Shown here: in pieces, positions 34,877 through 49,800 of the stretch
Position numbering within the stretch: the first letter of the stretch is position 1
Layout of the letters: each line of letters begins with the position of its first letter
Origin: Capnocytophaga leadbetteri
GTDB taxonomy: Bacteria; Bacteroidota; Bacteroidia; Flavobacteriales; Flavobacteriaceae
Direction of reading: 5' to 3'
NCBI RefSeq assembly: GCF_003054025.1
Contig: NZ_QBKG01000001.1
Coordinates: 558,001 to 622,000 of the forward strand
Length of the DNA: 64,000 nucleotides
Program-made: the position numbers and the translations under genes
The notes under the pieces: generated by a model
Seen by the model: the letters and a program-made list of their open reading frames with translations, nothing else
The model's database searches: none
What the model was told of the DNA's origin: nothing

Positions 34877-37800
34877 ATGAAACGAATAATACTATTACAA
34901 TGTTTCTTTTTAGCAGCTATATGGGTTGCTACAGCACAAACACAAACTACTTTTAACGAGCGTTATAAAGCCACTGTCAAAGGAGATATGATAGTGGTAG
35001 GGAATACTGTAATTGGTACTACCAAAACAGGTGATAATAATAATCGAAATCTCAATAATAATGATGTAAAACAAGTTTTTGTAGATATAGATAATGATCT
35101 AACTACTTTTAATTCAAGTTCAGCAGAGGTAAAAGATCCTAATCCTACTAGTGCTTGTCCTCGTAAAGTAAAAAAAGCTTATCTTTATTGGGCTTCTTTT
35201 CCTCTTTCTGAAAGAAATGATTGGCTCACTACCAAAGTAGATAAGTCAAAGGTCAATAAAGTAAAGTTTAAGATTGATAATGGAGCCTATCAAGAAATTA
35301 TAGGAGATGAAGTTTACAGTAACAAATCAACTATTTTTATATATAGAGCTGATATTACTGACAAACTCAATAAGGTTGCAGGTACCTATACTGTAGCCGA
35401 TCTACAAGCAGGACAAGGACGTGGTTGGGGACTAACAGCAGGTTGGACTCTTTTTATTGTTTATGAAGATACCTCTGAACCAGCACGCAATATTACCTTA
35501 TTTGATGGCTATACAGAGGTAGACGCAGCACATCCTCGTACAGTAAAAGTATCAGGATTTAAAACAGTGCCTGCTCCACTACCTGTAAATGCTAAAATTG
35601 CTTTTGCAGCAGTAGAAGGTGATGCTACGGGAACGGGTGACCAATTAAAGATAACTACTAATAAAATATCAAATGAAGTTCTTTATGCACCAGATCGTCC
35701 TTATAATAACTTCTTTAATAGTACCATTACTGATGAAAATGGTATAAACTACAATCGTAAACCAAAATCTAATAATATGCTTGGTTTCGATATAGGTGTG
35801 TTTAAATTAGAGAATGCTAATAAACGTATTTTAGGCAATGATACTACTGAAGCAAGTTTACACCTTACAAGTGCAGGTGATTACTATGTGCCCTTTATGT
35901 TTGCTTTTAATGTAGAGGTTATTGAGCCTACAGTACTGATGAGTAAACGGGTGTTTAATTCAGCTAACCAAGATGTTACAGGTAAAAATACTATTGCTTT
36001 GGGTGAGACTTTACGTTATGAAATAAAATTTCAAAACCAAGGAAATGATAATGCTAAAGACTTAGAGATTACTGATATAATTACCGATAACTTAGACTCC
36101 TCAATTACTAATATAACGACTTCTGACAATAAGATTACTACTAATTATAATCCTGCTAATCGTAAACTGATAATAAGTGTACCTGATGAGTTAGTGAAGA
36201 AAAATGGTAAGGAATATACGGTTTCTTTTAATGTAAAAGTAACCAATAAATGTAACCAATGGAAAAATCCGTGTGCTAATGAGATAAAGAATATAGCCTA
36301 TGCCACTTATAAAGGTGAGTTAAATAATACTACTACTTTTACTCCAAAAAGTTCGAGTACGCTCTTTACAGCTTGTGGCTTAGGAGTAGAAGGCCCTTCT
36401 AATTTTATCGTAAATGCCAATTTTAGTAACTGTACCTTTAAGAATGATCCTGTCGTACTATGCCAACCCTCATTGGTGCTTACAGCAACAGCAGGTTTTA
36501 CCTCTTATACGTGGTCAAAAGTAGGCGATGCCTCTTTTAGCCATACGGGGGCTGCTATAACTGTTACAGAAGCAGGTACTTATAAGGTTGCTAAATCAAA
36601 AACAGGCTGTGCAACTATGTATGAAGAGTTTGAAGTAAACCCTAATGATAAAGAAGCAGCACACCCTATAGAAAAGAAAATAATAGACAAAGAAATTTCA
36701 GGAGAGATATATGTATGTTCTTCTGATGGTAAGAAGTACCCACAAGTATATCTTTGTGGTAAAGATGCTTCTCTTAATATAAAATTAGCAGTAGCTAATG
36801 CTGAAAGTTATGTATGGGAAAAGATGGCTGCTACTTGTGCAGGAAAATCACTTGACTGTCCTGCAAGTCGCCCTTCTCAAGCTAGTTGTTGGTCAGCATT
36901 TGGTACAGGGGCTGAAAAACAGATAACAGCAGCAGGTGATTACAGACTAACAATTACTTATGCTGGAGGCTGTGTTGTTACCTATTATTTTAGACTTACT
37001 AAAGATGATACAGAGCTAAAAGCTACCGTTAAAAACGAAATATGCAATACTAAAGGAAGTATTACTATAGATGCTTTGGGGGCAGGTTTCAAATATGCGC
37101 TCAAGCAGAACAACATCATTGTTAAATCTTGGCAAACTAGTCCAGTGTTTAGTGGTCTGAGTGCAGGTATTTATAAAGTATTAGCTACCAATCCAAGTGC
37201 TAATACTACAAGTGTAGTAACTTGTATATACGAAATAGAAAAGACAGTACTACAGAAAACACCTAAGTTAAAGCTGACAGTTACTAATCCGCTTTGTAAA
37301 GGAGGTAATGGTAGCTTGCAAGTGCAGCTTTCTGATGCGCCTTATTATCCTTATACTTATAAGGTATATAAAGATAATATTTCAGGAGCTTTGGTAGAAC
37401 AAAAAGTGATTACCTCGGCTACTGATGCCGCCGCAGCTGGTTTTATAAAAGCATTACCTGCTGGTATTTATGTAGTAGTAGTCGAAAACAATGATGGTTG
37501 TACTATACGTGCTACAGATAAGATAATAGAGCCTACCTTATTGAAATTAGATGTAGCTCCTCATGATATTATGTGTAATGAAGGTACTATAAATGTATCA
37601 GCACAAGGCGGTACAAAAGATAGTAATGGTTATACTTTCGAACTTTACAAAGCAACTACTTTCATAGCACGAGCATCTTCACAAGCTTCGCATACTTTTA
37701 CAATAACAGATAAAGGAGTTTATACTGTAAAAGTGATAGATGCTAATAACTGCGAGACTACAAAAACAATAACTATACAAGAACTTCCAGCACCTACTAT

Positions 37801-40800
37801 AGGTGCTATTACGCCTCAGCTATACGATTGTGGTGCTAAAGTGAAAATAGTGTTCCCTGAACCGCAAAGTACTGTTAGTTATACTTATGAGTATAGTCTG
37901 ACAAGTGCTAAACAGACATCTCGAGAGTTTTTAAATCTCACACCAGGCCAATCAGTTACTCCTCGTCTTTATTACACTTATGGAGGCAAAACCTGTCAAA
38001 TAGATTTACCTGCAGTTCAACTTCCTAATGCTGCTAATGGTAACCTTATCGCTTCAGCAGGGGTGGCTCAATTAGTAGGTTGTGGTACAGGTGCAAACGC
38101 AGGAAAGGCTTTAGTGCACTTTACTAATGTGCAAGGAGGAGTAGGTACTATTACCTATAACTTTGGCGATGGGGTTTGGACGGAAACTTCATCTAAATGG
38201 TTAGCACCAGGCACTTATAATCTATCAGTAAAAGATGGTATAGGTTGTGCGCGTACGAATCTGAAAGTAGAGGTAAAAGACAAACCTAAAGCACCTGTAT
38301 TTAGTAATACATCTATAACCTATACTTGCGATGGTAAAGGATCTGTAACTATTAAGAATGATAAACCAAGTTATACCTATAAATATCAGTTAGACGGTGG
38401 GGCTGAAACTACTACAGCACAATTCTCTAACTTATCACCAGGTATTCATACTATTACTATTAAGTATGACGACCCATTAGCTACGCAGCCGGGAATACTA
38501 TTAAAAGAAGACTTTGGTAAAGGGAATCCTTATACAACTCCACCACCAGGTATGACCCCTGCTTATACACTGATAGACCCTAGAACTCAATACTTGAATT
38601 GGAATACCTATTTTGTAGCAGGTAAGAAAGATCTTGGAGGTACTACTAAAATTTGGTGGGACGGCTCCGCTCATTTTCCTAATGACCATACCAACCCATC
38701 TGACAATAGCTCGCGCTATTTAGCAGTAGACTTTGGTCCTCTTATAGAACAAGGAGCCATTTTCTATGAAAAAGATGTAATAGATGTGCTACCCAATCAA
38801 CCTATTGAGTTTGAAATGTTTGGATTCAACTTGGTGAGTTCTTATAGCGGAGCGGGATGTGTAAATCCTGTGATGATAATGGAGATTGTAGCCCTTGATG
38901 ATGCAGGTAATATAGTACAAGAGGGAGGTACAGACAAAATATTAGGACGTATAGAATCGCAAGAAATACCTCAGAATGGCAATAATATGAACGCTTGGTT
39001 CCGTTTTGCTTCTGATGGTACAGGGGTTAATGCAGGGGTAAGTCCTGTAGCTAAAGTAAATCCTGGTACTTACAAGCGTTTAAAGATAAGAATACGCACT
39101 AAATGGAATACCTCGGCTTGCAATGACTTTGCTTTTGATGATGTAACAGTCTATCAGGTACCAGAGTCTTGTGGTTTTACAGCTACTCATACTATAAAAA
39201 TAGAAGATGGCAAAGGTTTTGCAGTAGATACCTCTACTGAACAAATTACTTCTGCTAAGTGTAATGGAGAATTAGGACAATACAAAGTAAAACTAAAAAA
39301 TATGCCTAATGGGCAGTACTATTATGCAGTAAGTGGTTATAATAATTTCAATTTCAACGCTTCTACTCCTAACAATGATACATTTGTATGGAATGGTTAT
39401 GCGGGTAATTATACCGTAAAATTCCGTGGGGAGCTGAACAATTCTAATTGTGAATTTACACGAACCTTTACCATTACACAGCCAGCAGTTCTTACGCTTA
39501 GTTTAGATGCGAGTAAGTCAGATACATATTTAGCTTGCAATCCAGCTATAGCACGCGTAACGATGACTGCTACAGGGGGTACACTACCTTATAGTTATGC
39601 ACTTTACAAGGGTACAGTTACTATTACTGCAGCACAAACCAGTCCTCAGTTTACTCTTACTCAAACAGGTACTTATAGGGTTATAGTAACAGATGCTAAT
39701 GGTTGTCAGCAAAATAATAATTTCACTATTATTAATGCTCCAGTCCTTACTCTTACAGGCACTACTGATATAACTAATAATAACTATTGTATGAGCAGTG
39801 CTACGGCAGGTAAGGTGCAGGTGAAAGTAACAGACGCACAAAATATAGGTACCTCGCCTTATACATTCTTCCACAACGGTACGAGAGTAGCGATCCAGAC
39901 AGCAGCTGCTTATACGTATACCAACCTACAAGTAGGAGTTCACACCTTTACAGTGATAGACAAATACGGTTGTGTGGCAAGCTATACTACTGAGATAAAA
40001 CGAATGATAACAGCTGATGGATCCTCAGGAGTAGCGGTAGTGGCTAAGGACATTACTTGCCATAGTGGTAATGCAGCACGTGGAGAGTTGAACTTCAAGG
40101 TAAAAGACGGCTATGCACCTTACACTTATATAGTGAAGAATGCGGCTAATACTACGGTACAAGGAGCGCAAGCAGTACCAGCGAATAAGATAGCAACTTA
40201 CTTAACAGCAACCCCAGGGGCGTATACCATAGAGGTAACCGACAGCAAGGGCTGTAAGGTGAGCGGAACAGCAACGCTTACGGCAGCAGTAAGACCTACA
40301 GCGGTAGTAAGTACTACGGCAGTAGTGTGCTATGGAGCTAATGATGGGACTATTTCATTGACTATTAGTGGAGGGACAGCTCCTTATAAGATAAGTATAG
40401 ACGGTGGTACTCAGCAGAATGTAACGGGCAATCAACACCGTTTTACAGGAGTAACCGGAGGTAATCATACCGTTAGGATAACCGATGCTCGCGAATGCTA
40501 CAACGATATAACAGTAACAGTAGCAGCTCCAGCAGCACCGTTAAGAGGTTTTGCGGTAGTATCAAAGCTTATAGGTTGTGGAGATAATGATGGAGATCCT
40601 GCTCATAAGAACAAGGCTAAAGTAGCTTTTACGAATGTGACGGGTGGTTATGGAACCTCTTCAGATTATCGTTATAAATTTGATAGTAACTTTGATATAT
40701 ATCCAGACGGCTGGTTGCCAGCGGGTACACATACGGTTACAGTAAGAGATAAGGCAGGCTGCGAATTAGATATATCGGTAACTGTACCTAAGCGTATAGA

Positions 40801-43800
40801 CCCACCTACAGGTACGACATATACTATTACCTCTTACGATTGCGATGGTAAGGGAACGATACGCATTAGTGGTTTGCCAAGCACTTATAGTTATACCTAT
40901 ACTATAGGAGGTAAGATAGCTACGGGCACAACAGCTACCATTATGGGCTTAACTCCAGGTAGTTATACAATGACAATTAGTTATACACAAGGAGCTGCAT
41001 CATGTCCGCAAGAGATAGTTAAGACGGTGGTAATACCAGGAGGTCAAGAATTTAAGGCTAGTGTATTGAGTCAAACGAATGTAGATTGCAAGAATAATTC
41101 AACGGGTAAAGTAACCTTTAGGGTAGAGAACTTAAGGGGTGGTAGTTATAATGTATCGCTATCAAGTTCTATTCGTCATGCGCCGGGCTATACCTCTTAT
41201 GTACAGTCACCTACTTTTGAGGTAGATAATCTCGAGGCAGGGACTCATACTATTACGTTTAATTATAGACCAGCAGTAGCGGGCGCACCTACTTGTGTGG
41301 TAAGTAGGACAATAACTATTACAGAGCCGGCAGAATTAACCTTAACAGCTACGATAGTGGAGCCAGCGATGTGTAGCAATGCTCATTTTGCAAAGGTACA
41401 AGTAACGGCTACGGGAGGAACAGGAGCTTATACATATTTTTATTTAGTAGGAGGTACTCTTAAGGCAACGAATACTACAGGATTATTTACTGGGGTAGCA
41501 ACGGGAACACCTTCGTTTGTGGTAAAAGATGCGAATGGCTGTTCTAAACAGGTAGATTTAACGAACTTTATTCCTACTCCGAAGACGGTTAGCTTTACAA
41601 TACAAGCTACAGAGTGTTATGCGGGCGATAATCAAGGAGTAATAAAAGTGAAGATAGCCGATGGTAATGGAGGTTATACAGTATCGCTTAACGGATCGGC
41701 AGCAGTATCGCCTACGACAGATAGTGTAACGCATAGCTTTACGGGCTTGCGTCAAGGTAGTTATACCGTTACGGTAAAAGACCAATACGGCTGTAGTGCT
41801 CAGAGAGCGATAGATATTTACCCATCACTAACGGTAAAGGTAAACGTTACTGATCAAGGGGCATGTACACAGGCTAAGTTAGAAGTATTGACAAGTGGAG
41901 GTGCTAATGGAAAAGAATACAGATTCTACAAAGCAGGCAGTACCCCACCACCTTACGGTACGGCTAATACATATACATTACTATCACGTTTTAGTACTCC
42001 TTCAGAAGATTGGGTAGTACAAGTGAAGTCTGACCTTTGCGAAAAGACCTATACGGTAACACTACAGAATGTAGGGGTAGCAACTTATACGCAGCAAGTA
42101 GTACAACCAGAATGTCAAGGTACGGCAACGGGTAAGATAATATTAGCCAACTTAAATGGAGGTAAACCGTTTAAGATAGGAGTACAACGCCCAGGAGTGG
42201 CGGGTACCCAAACTCAGACAGGGGTATCAGGTAGTTATACGATAGCCAATGCGGTAGCAGGGGTATACACCATTACAATACAAGACGTATTTGGCTGTAG
42301 TAGTGTACGAACAATAACGATAGAGGATAAACCAGAGTTGATGGGTAATTTTGCGGTAGCATCAACGGCTACTTGTACAACGGCGTTATTCCCATTAACG
42401 TTAACGATGAGTTCGACAACGTTTAACACTTATATTAGTGGTACGCCATTGCGTGATATATACTATAGTATCAATGGCGGGGCTTACCAACAGCTAACAA
42501 CACCTCAAGCAGTGATTACGCCAGGATTTGCACCAGGGACAGAGATAAGAGTTAAGTTTAAGACGGTAGCTCAGGGGGCAGGTCCTACAGGGGTAGCGAT
42601 ATGTAGTTCATCCGAATCGACATATAAGGTACCTCATATGCTATCGAATGTAACAGTACAAACGAATTTAGGTAACTTTGCAAATGGCTGTAATGGTGTA
42701 AATGGTTTTACAGCTACGGTAACGATACCATCAGGAGAAGGGGAAGCGCCTTATCAGTTTAGTAAAGATGGAGGTCTTAGTTGGGTTTCAGCACTTTCGG
42801 CAACGCAAAGTAATACCGCAGTATTTACAGGCTTAGAAGTAGGTAGGACACATACCTTTATGGTGAGAGACAACAAAGGTTGTACGGCTGCTTATACAGG
42901 CGATGTGTACTCAGGAACGACTTTAGGCTTGCAGGTAGGATTGGTAGCAACGCCTAATTGTGCAGCAGGAACAGGAGGAGGCTTACGAGTAGAGCTAAAA
43001 CGCAATTCAACCGCTTCACTGGGTAGTCATTTTGATTGGGAGATAGTACCGCCAGTACCAGGAGGTTCGGCCACGAATGTACCGATGATAAGTGCGGGAA
43101 CTGCAACAACATTAATAACACTTACTAAAATTGTTCCTGTAGGCACTTATTATGTAAAGGTAACAGAGAAGAATGGTAGTAGTTGTGTGTGGTATAGTCG
43201 AGATGCAAAGGTAAAACAATTAGATCCTATCACAGGCACAGTATCGGTAAGTTCGAATATAACCTGTGATGCAGCGGGAGTAGTAGAAGTGCTTAATGTA
43301 CAAGGCGGGGGCGGACAGTATACGTATACCCTTGAACCGGTAGCACCTACGACTTTTGTTACCCCGATAGCGACGGCTAATAATAGGGTACAAGTATTGC
43401 GTGATAATATTTCCAATCCTAATGTAAATACGTTGCGTTATCCAGCAGCACCAGTAACGATAACTGTAAAGGTAAAAGTTATTGATCAGTATGGTTGTGA
43501 TATAGATTTAGGTAACCACAACCTAGTAGTACAACCTAAACCAGCGATATATACAGTAACCTATACAGGCTGTAGCAATGGTAACTTTACGCTTGTAGTA
43601 ACGCCAACGGAGCGAACTATATGGGCACCATCGACAAATATAACAGCCTACGAATATTCTAAGGACGGAGGTCTTACTTGGACAACTACCAATGTATTTG
43701 CGAATGAATCAGCAGGTACTTATGTGATGGTAGTACGTGAGAAGAATACGGGCTGTGAGGCTACACAAACGCTAACGGTACACGATCCATTAGAGGCGAG

Positions 43801-46800
43801 TGCACGGGTGAGCAAATTGATAGGCTGTGTTACTGGTACTAATGCTGAGATAACCATTAGAGTAGACAAAGGTTCGGGTAATTATACTTATAATATAACT
43901 CCACCGAGTGGTACGACTTATACAGGTAGCACATTTTTACCAGTAACAGGCAGTACAGCCTCAGAAGCTGTACAGCCTATAGGAAATACACCGGGTACTT
44001 ATACGGTAACTATAAAAGATAATGGTCAGTTGCACTGTTCACCTACGATAGTAGTAGTTTCGGTGGCTTCACCTTCTTATCCAGAGATAAAAGTAAGTAC
44101 TCAGTCGGTAACTTGCTTTGGAAGTACAGACGGCTCTATGAATATAGTAGAGTTGGGTAGTGGTAATTACATCTATACCAGTATTGCAGGGCCTTCAGGT
44201 CCGGTAACGGCACCGAGATGGAATTTGGGTACACGTTCGGCCAAGGATTTAGAGGCAGGCGTGTATACGATAACGGTTAAAAATAACGATAGTGGCTGTA
44301 GTACTACAACGGTAGTTAGGGTAGGTACACCACCTGCTTTAACGCTAAGTGCTACGCTTATACAGGTAGACCAGTTTGCTTGTGGTAATAACGGTCAGAC
44401 TAATCAGGCTAAGATAGTAGTACCACCGACTGCTATAGCAGGAGGTACGGGCACACGTACGATAGAGTTTGAAGATGCATATGGTAATAAAGTATATAGC
44501 AACACTTATACCTTAGGGATAGCAGAGGGTTCGGTAGTAACTATTACGCTACGAGATGCTTCAGGCTGTTATACGAGCGTTACTAAGACTATAGTGCCTT
44601 ATGAACGCATAGATGTGGCTAACTTACAGGTGGTAAGTGCAACTACTTGTCAGGTAGCAACTGTTACCCTAACGATGACTAAAGATGGCGTGTTGCCATT
44701 TGGAGCAGGGGTTATCTACTACTATGAGGGAGCGACAGCCCCAACGGTAGCGATAGGCACAGCGCCTTGGCAGACAGGCAATACTTTTACGGTAACGCCT
44801 AATGCAACCCATAAGTTCTGGATAGGTAATAAGAATACGGGTTGTATAGTATCATATGATTATATATCACCTGATCCTAATACCTTTAGGATAGTAGATG
44901 TACAGACACGGAATATAGCTTGTGGTTCAGATGGTACGGCTACCTTCACCTTAGAGGGCTTAGATAGCTTGCATACTTATCAGGTATCGGTAACTCCATC
45001 AGGAGGAACGATAAATCCGTCACCTATGTTTGCAGGTACAAATACTAAGTTTAATATCTCGGGCTTAGCAGCAGGTATTTATACAGTAACGGTAAAAGAC
45101 CAACAAACATTGTGCGAACAAGTACAAAGGTTTAGTATAGAGAGTCCGACACAAACTCTTACCGCTACGACGAGCGTACGATCAATTACCTGCGTATCGG
45201 GTAATAATGATGGAGAGATACGCATAGAGAATGTAAGTGGCGGCTGGGGAGGCTATCAATACCATATTGGTACGACTATAACACCACCAACAGCCTCAGG
45301 AGCGTGGACGACGACCACCTATAAGAGCGGCTTGGTATCAGACACATACTATGTATGGGTACGAGATAATTTGAGGAAAGACTGTCCGCTATTAGTAGCG
45401 AGCATCACGATGAATAATCCAACACCTATTAGCGGTACGCTAACGGTTACTCAAGAGAACTGCGTGGCAGGTACTGGAGAGATAAGCGTAGCGACTATAA
45501 CAGGAGGTGATGGAGTGAATTATACTTACCAACTGATAAAAGACGGAGTGAAGGAAGGTATACCACAGAGTACACGAACCTTTACCGGTCTGGGAGCTGG
45601 TAACTACGAGGTAGTGGTAAGCGATAGTTGGGGTTGTCCGGCAACGCTAACATTAGCGACAGGAAAACTTCACGAGCCGATCAGCAATGTACAAGTACAG
45701 ATAGTCAAAGAGGTAACTTGTGCGAGTCCTACGGGAGCTACCTTGAGTGTGACCCACCAAGGAGGTAGTAATAGTATCACCTATACGCTTACCCCATCGG
45801 GTGGTGGTACTACAACAGTAAGCACTATACCAGTATTTATAGGAGTGCCAGCAGGTAGTTATATAGTAGGAGTGAAAGACAACAAGACAGCTTGTGCTAT
45901 AGTAACCACTACAATAGAGGTAACGCCAGCTGTACCGGTAGCCTTTACTTACACCCAAACTAATGTAGGCTGTCACGGAGGTAATAATGGTAGGATAGAC
46001 GTAACCATACCAGGTACACAAACACAGACAGATTATGTGATACAGATAGAAGGAGCTGGAGGCTTTATAACAAGAACCGAAACGGTAAATACAACGCCTA
46101 AGGACTTCTCTATATTGGGACTAAAAGCAGGGGTATATACGGTAACTGTATATTCATCAAGAGCTTGTCAATCGTCACAAACTATTACTATTACAGAGCC
46201 TGCACAGTTGGTAGTGAGCAGTACAACGGTAACAACCCACTTTAGCTGCGATACGAATAATCAGGCACGTCAGGCAATCGTACAAGCGATAGCTGCGGGT
46301 GGAGTTACAGGTACTTACACTTATAATTTTGAAGTGTTTGACGGACAAAGCACCAGCACTACAGGCTATACAAATAGCAGTGTAGTAAGTATCAGCAGCA
46401 ACGGTAGCTACACTCAAACGGTAGTAGTATATGTAAGAGATGCTAATGGCTGTACTGCTAATAGTGTAAACAGTCCAACGGTAATACCACCGCTAAAACG
46501 GATTACAGCTATTAAAGCACAACAGACCCGTCCGATAGATTGTCAAGGGCTAGAAGCGGTAGACTTTACTATAGAAGGCGGTTCTAATCAGGGCTATATA
46601 GTGAGAGTGACAGGAGGTACAACTACGCCAAGTATCTATACAGTAACCTCAGGGGTGAGTGTAGTATCAGTAACCTTTACTGCGCCAGGTTATTACGAAG
46701 TAACCGTAACAGACAGTGCTACGGGTTGCTATGATAGTGTAAACTACGGAATAGCTAATTACGATAATATATCGATAAGTGCGGCACAAACCAAACCGGT

Positions 46801-49800
46801 AACTTGTGCAGCGGGCAATGATGGTGAGTTGACATTATCGATGAGAGGTTATGCGGGCAACTATACCTTTAGAGTAGTAAATGAATACGGAGTAGAGGTA
46901 GTAAGTTCTACAGCAGGTAGAAATGATACAAGTGACCCGAGAACCCAACCTATAGGAGGTTTAAGTGCAGGTAAGTACTATGTAGAGGTAACAGAAACAC
47001 AGTACCCATATTGTACAAAAACCGCTACCTTAGCTACTTTATCAGGTCCATCATCAGCATTAACGGCAAGTACAACGATAACGAACCAGATAAAATGTGG
47101 TAGCGGACAAACAGGTAGCTTTATGGTAACAGCCGCCGGTGGCTGGGGCAATTATGAGTATCGCTTAACAGTAGGTACGCCAACGCCAGCAGCACATAGT
47201 GTATATGGTAATTATAGCAGCACTTCAGTGTTTGAAGGCTTGGTATCAGAAACCTATACTGTATGGGTGAAAGACCAAAATGGCTGTGAGACTAGTGTAA
47301 CTCAAGTTATGAGTCCACCAGCTCCTATAGCAGCAACAGTAACTAAGACTGATGTGAAGTGCTTCAGTGAAAGAGGTGGTAGCATTACGGTAAGTGGTAC
47401 TACAGGCGGTAGTGGTAACTACACGTACGAACTGTGGGAAGTAGGAGGAGCGCAAATTTACGGAGCGCAAACCAGTACGACCTTTACAGGGCTTGATGCA
47501 CGAGAGTATAAGGTGAAGATAGTGGACGGTTGGAACTGCGACTTGACCATACCGGTAACTATAGATGAGCCACAGGAAATAAAAGTGACGGCTTCGATAG
47601 TAAGTCCAACGACCTGCTTACAAACACAGGCTACGATACAAGTAACGGCTACGGGCGGTAGTGGTAGCTACCAATACCGACAAGGTACAAGCGGCACATT
47701 TACTACTAATAACTTGTTTACATTGCCACCGGGTACTTATGAGTTCTATGTACAAGATGCTAATGGTTGTCCATCAGCAGCATCTAACAAAGTAGAGGTA
47801 GTAGCAGTACAACCTGTAAGCTTAACGGTAAATACCGCTGATGCGTTTGTGAAATGTAATGGAGAAGCTACAGCACGTATAACCTTCTCGGCTACGGGTG
47901 GTGTAGGGGGCTATCAATATAGCTTGCACCACGGCAATCCAATAGCTCCAGCAATGACTATCTCGGCTACACAAATCAATGCGACCGACTGGGCGTTTAG
48001 TGGCTTGGCTACAGGTACTTACTTTGTGAAAGTGAAGAGTGGTGTAGACTGCGAGGATAATAGCTCTCAGATAGATATAAGAGAAGCAGACGCTATATCA
48101 GTAACCAGTACGGTGAGCAACGTTACTTGTAAAGGTGAGAAAGATGGTAAGATAATTGTAACGGCTGAGGGCGGTACTGGTACGATAGTGTACGCTATTA
48201 GCCCACGTTTTGATAGGGTAGTAGAGAGCGGTGTGTTTGAGAAATTAGCACCAGGAGAATATGTAGTGAGGATACAAGATGCTAATGGCTGCCATAGAGA
48301 TGAGATATTCAAAATTACAGAGCCAGACTTGATCAGAGTACGAATAGATAGACAGACTGATGAGGTTTGCTATGGTGCTAATGACGGAACTATATCAGTA
48401 ACTATTACTGGAGGCACCCAATCCTACAGTACCTCTATAGATGGTGGAGTTAATTGGTATCTAGGTAAGACCTTGTATACAGGCTTAGCATCGGGTACTT
48501 ATATAATAAAAGTAAAAGATGCTATGAGTTGTACCACTGAAAGTGATCCGATAACCATAAAAGGTGGAGTAGACCTACAAGCAACAGCTACAGTAGAATA
48601 CAGCTGTCCATCGAATAGTGTGAACAATGCTATTAGAGTGAGAGTAAATACAGATGTAGCAGCGCAAACTACCTTTGCTTTAGACGGGGTAGCACAAGCA
48701 AGCAATTACTTTACCTCAGTAACAGCCGGAGTACATACTATTACGGTAAGACACCAAGGAGGCTGTGTACAAACACTGACTGTAAATGTAGAGAACTACG
48801 CACCGCTTAGTAAGACGGTAAGTGTGACCCATATCACTTGTTATGGAGAGATAGATGGTAAGGTACAGATAAACGTGACAGGAGGAACGGGTAGCTATAC
48901 TTATAGTATTACGCCACAGGCAGGTACATTTAGTGGTACTAATATGTTTGTGAACTTACCTAAAGGACAGTATACTATCCAAGTGAAAGATGCTGTAATA
49001 GGTTGTGAAGTTAGTGAGCGTATCACTATAGAAGAGCCAGATGTATTGAAATTAGGTGTAGTGAAGACAGTGACAGAAACTTGCTATCAGCAATCAGATG
49101 GACAACTTGAGTTTATGATACAAGGAGGACGCGCTCCTTATAGCTATGAGCTAAAAGACTCACAAGGTAATGTGATAGACACCAGAATGGGTATAGCAAC
49201 AGGCACGACGGTATCGCGTACTAATATGGCGCCAGGGGCTTATAGCTTAGTCTTTAGAGATGGCAACTGTCCGCAAACCCAAAATATAACGATAGCAGCA
49301 GCACCTAGTCTGCAAGCAACAGCTACTGTAGGTTTTGAATGTTCGACAGTATCTACAACAAGCTCAAATCCATATATACAGATAACGCTTGCTAGAGATA
49401 ACAGCGATGGGCTGATATCATCACAGACACTTTCTTACTCTATAAACGGAGAGCCTATTAAACCGTTTGTGGGTTATGTAGACGGTAATCTACAAGTGTT
49501 GAGGACAAGAAATATAGAGAACAATGGGATATATACGATAACGATATTCTATCGACCATTAGGAATGACCTCTCTATGTTCAAGTACCTTGGCAGGAACG
49601 GTAAGTGTAACGCGTTATCCGGGCTTAGAGATATTAGATAAGACAGATCCACGCGAAATCAACAAGGTTAGAGTGAAAGTAGTAGGAGGTAATCCACGAG
49701 AGGGAGATACACCTTATTCTATAACATTCAATGGCAGTTATGAGAATGGAGAGAGCGAATATATGCTTAAGCCAACAGACCCAACGAGTCGAGTGGTGAA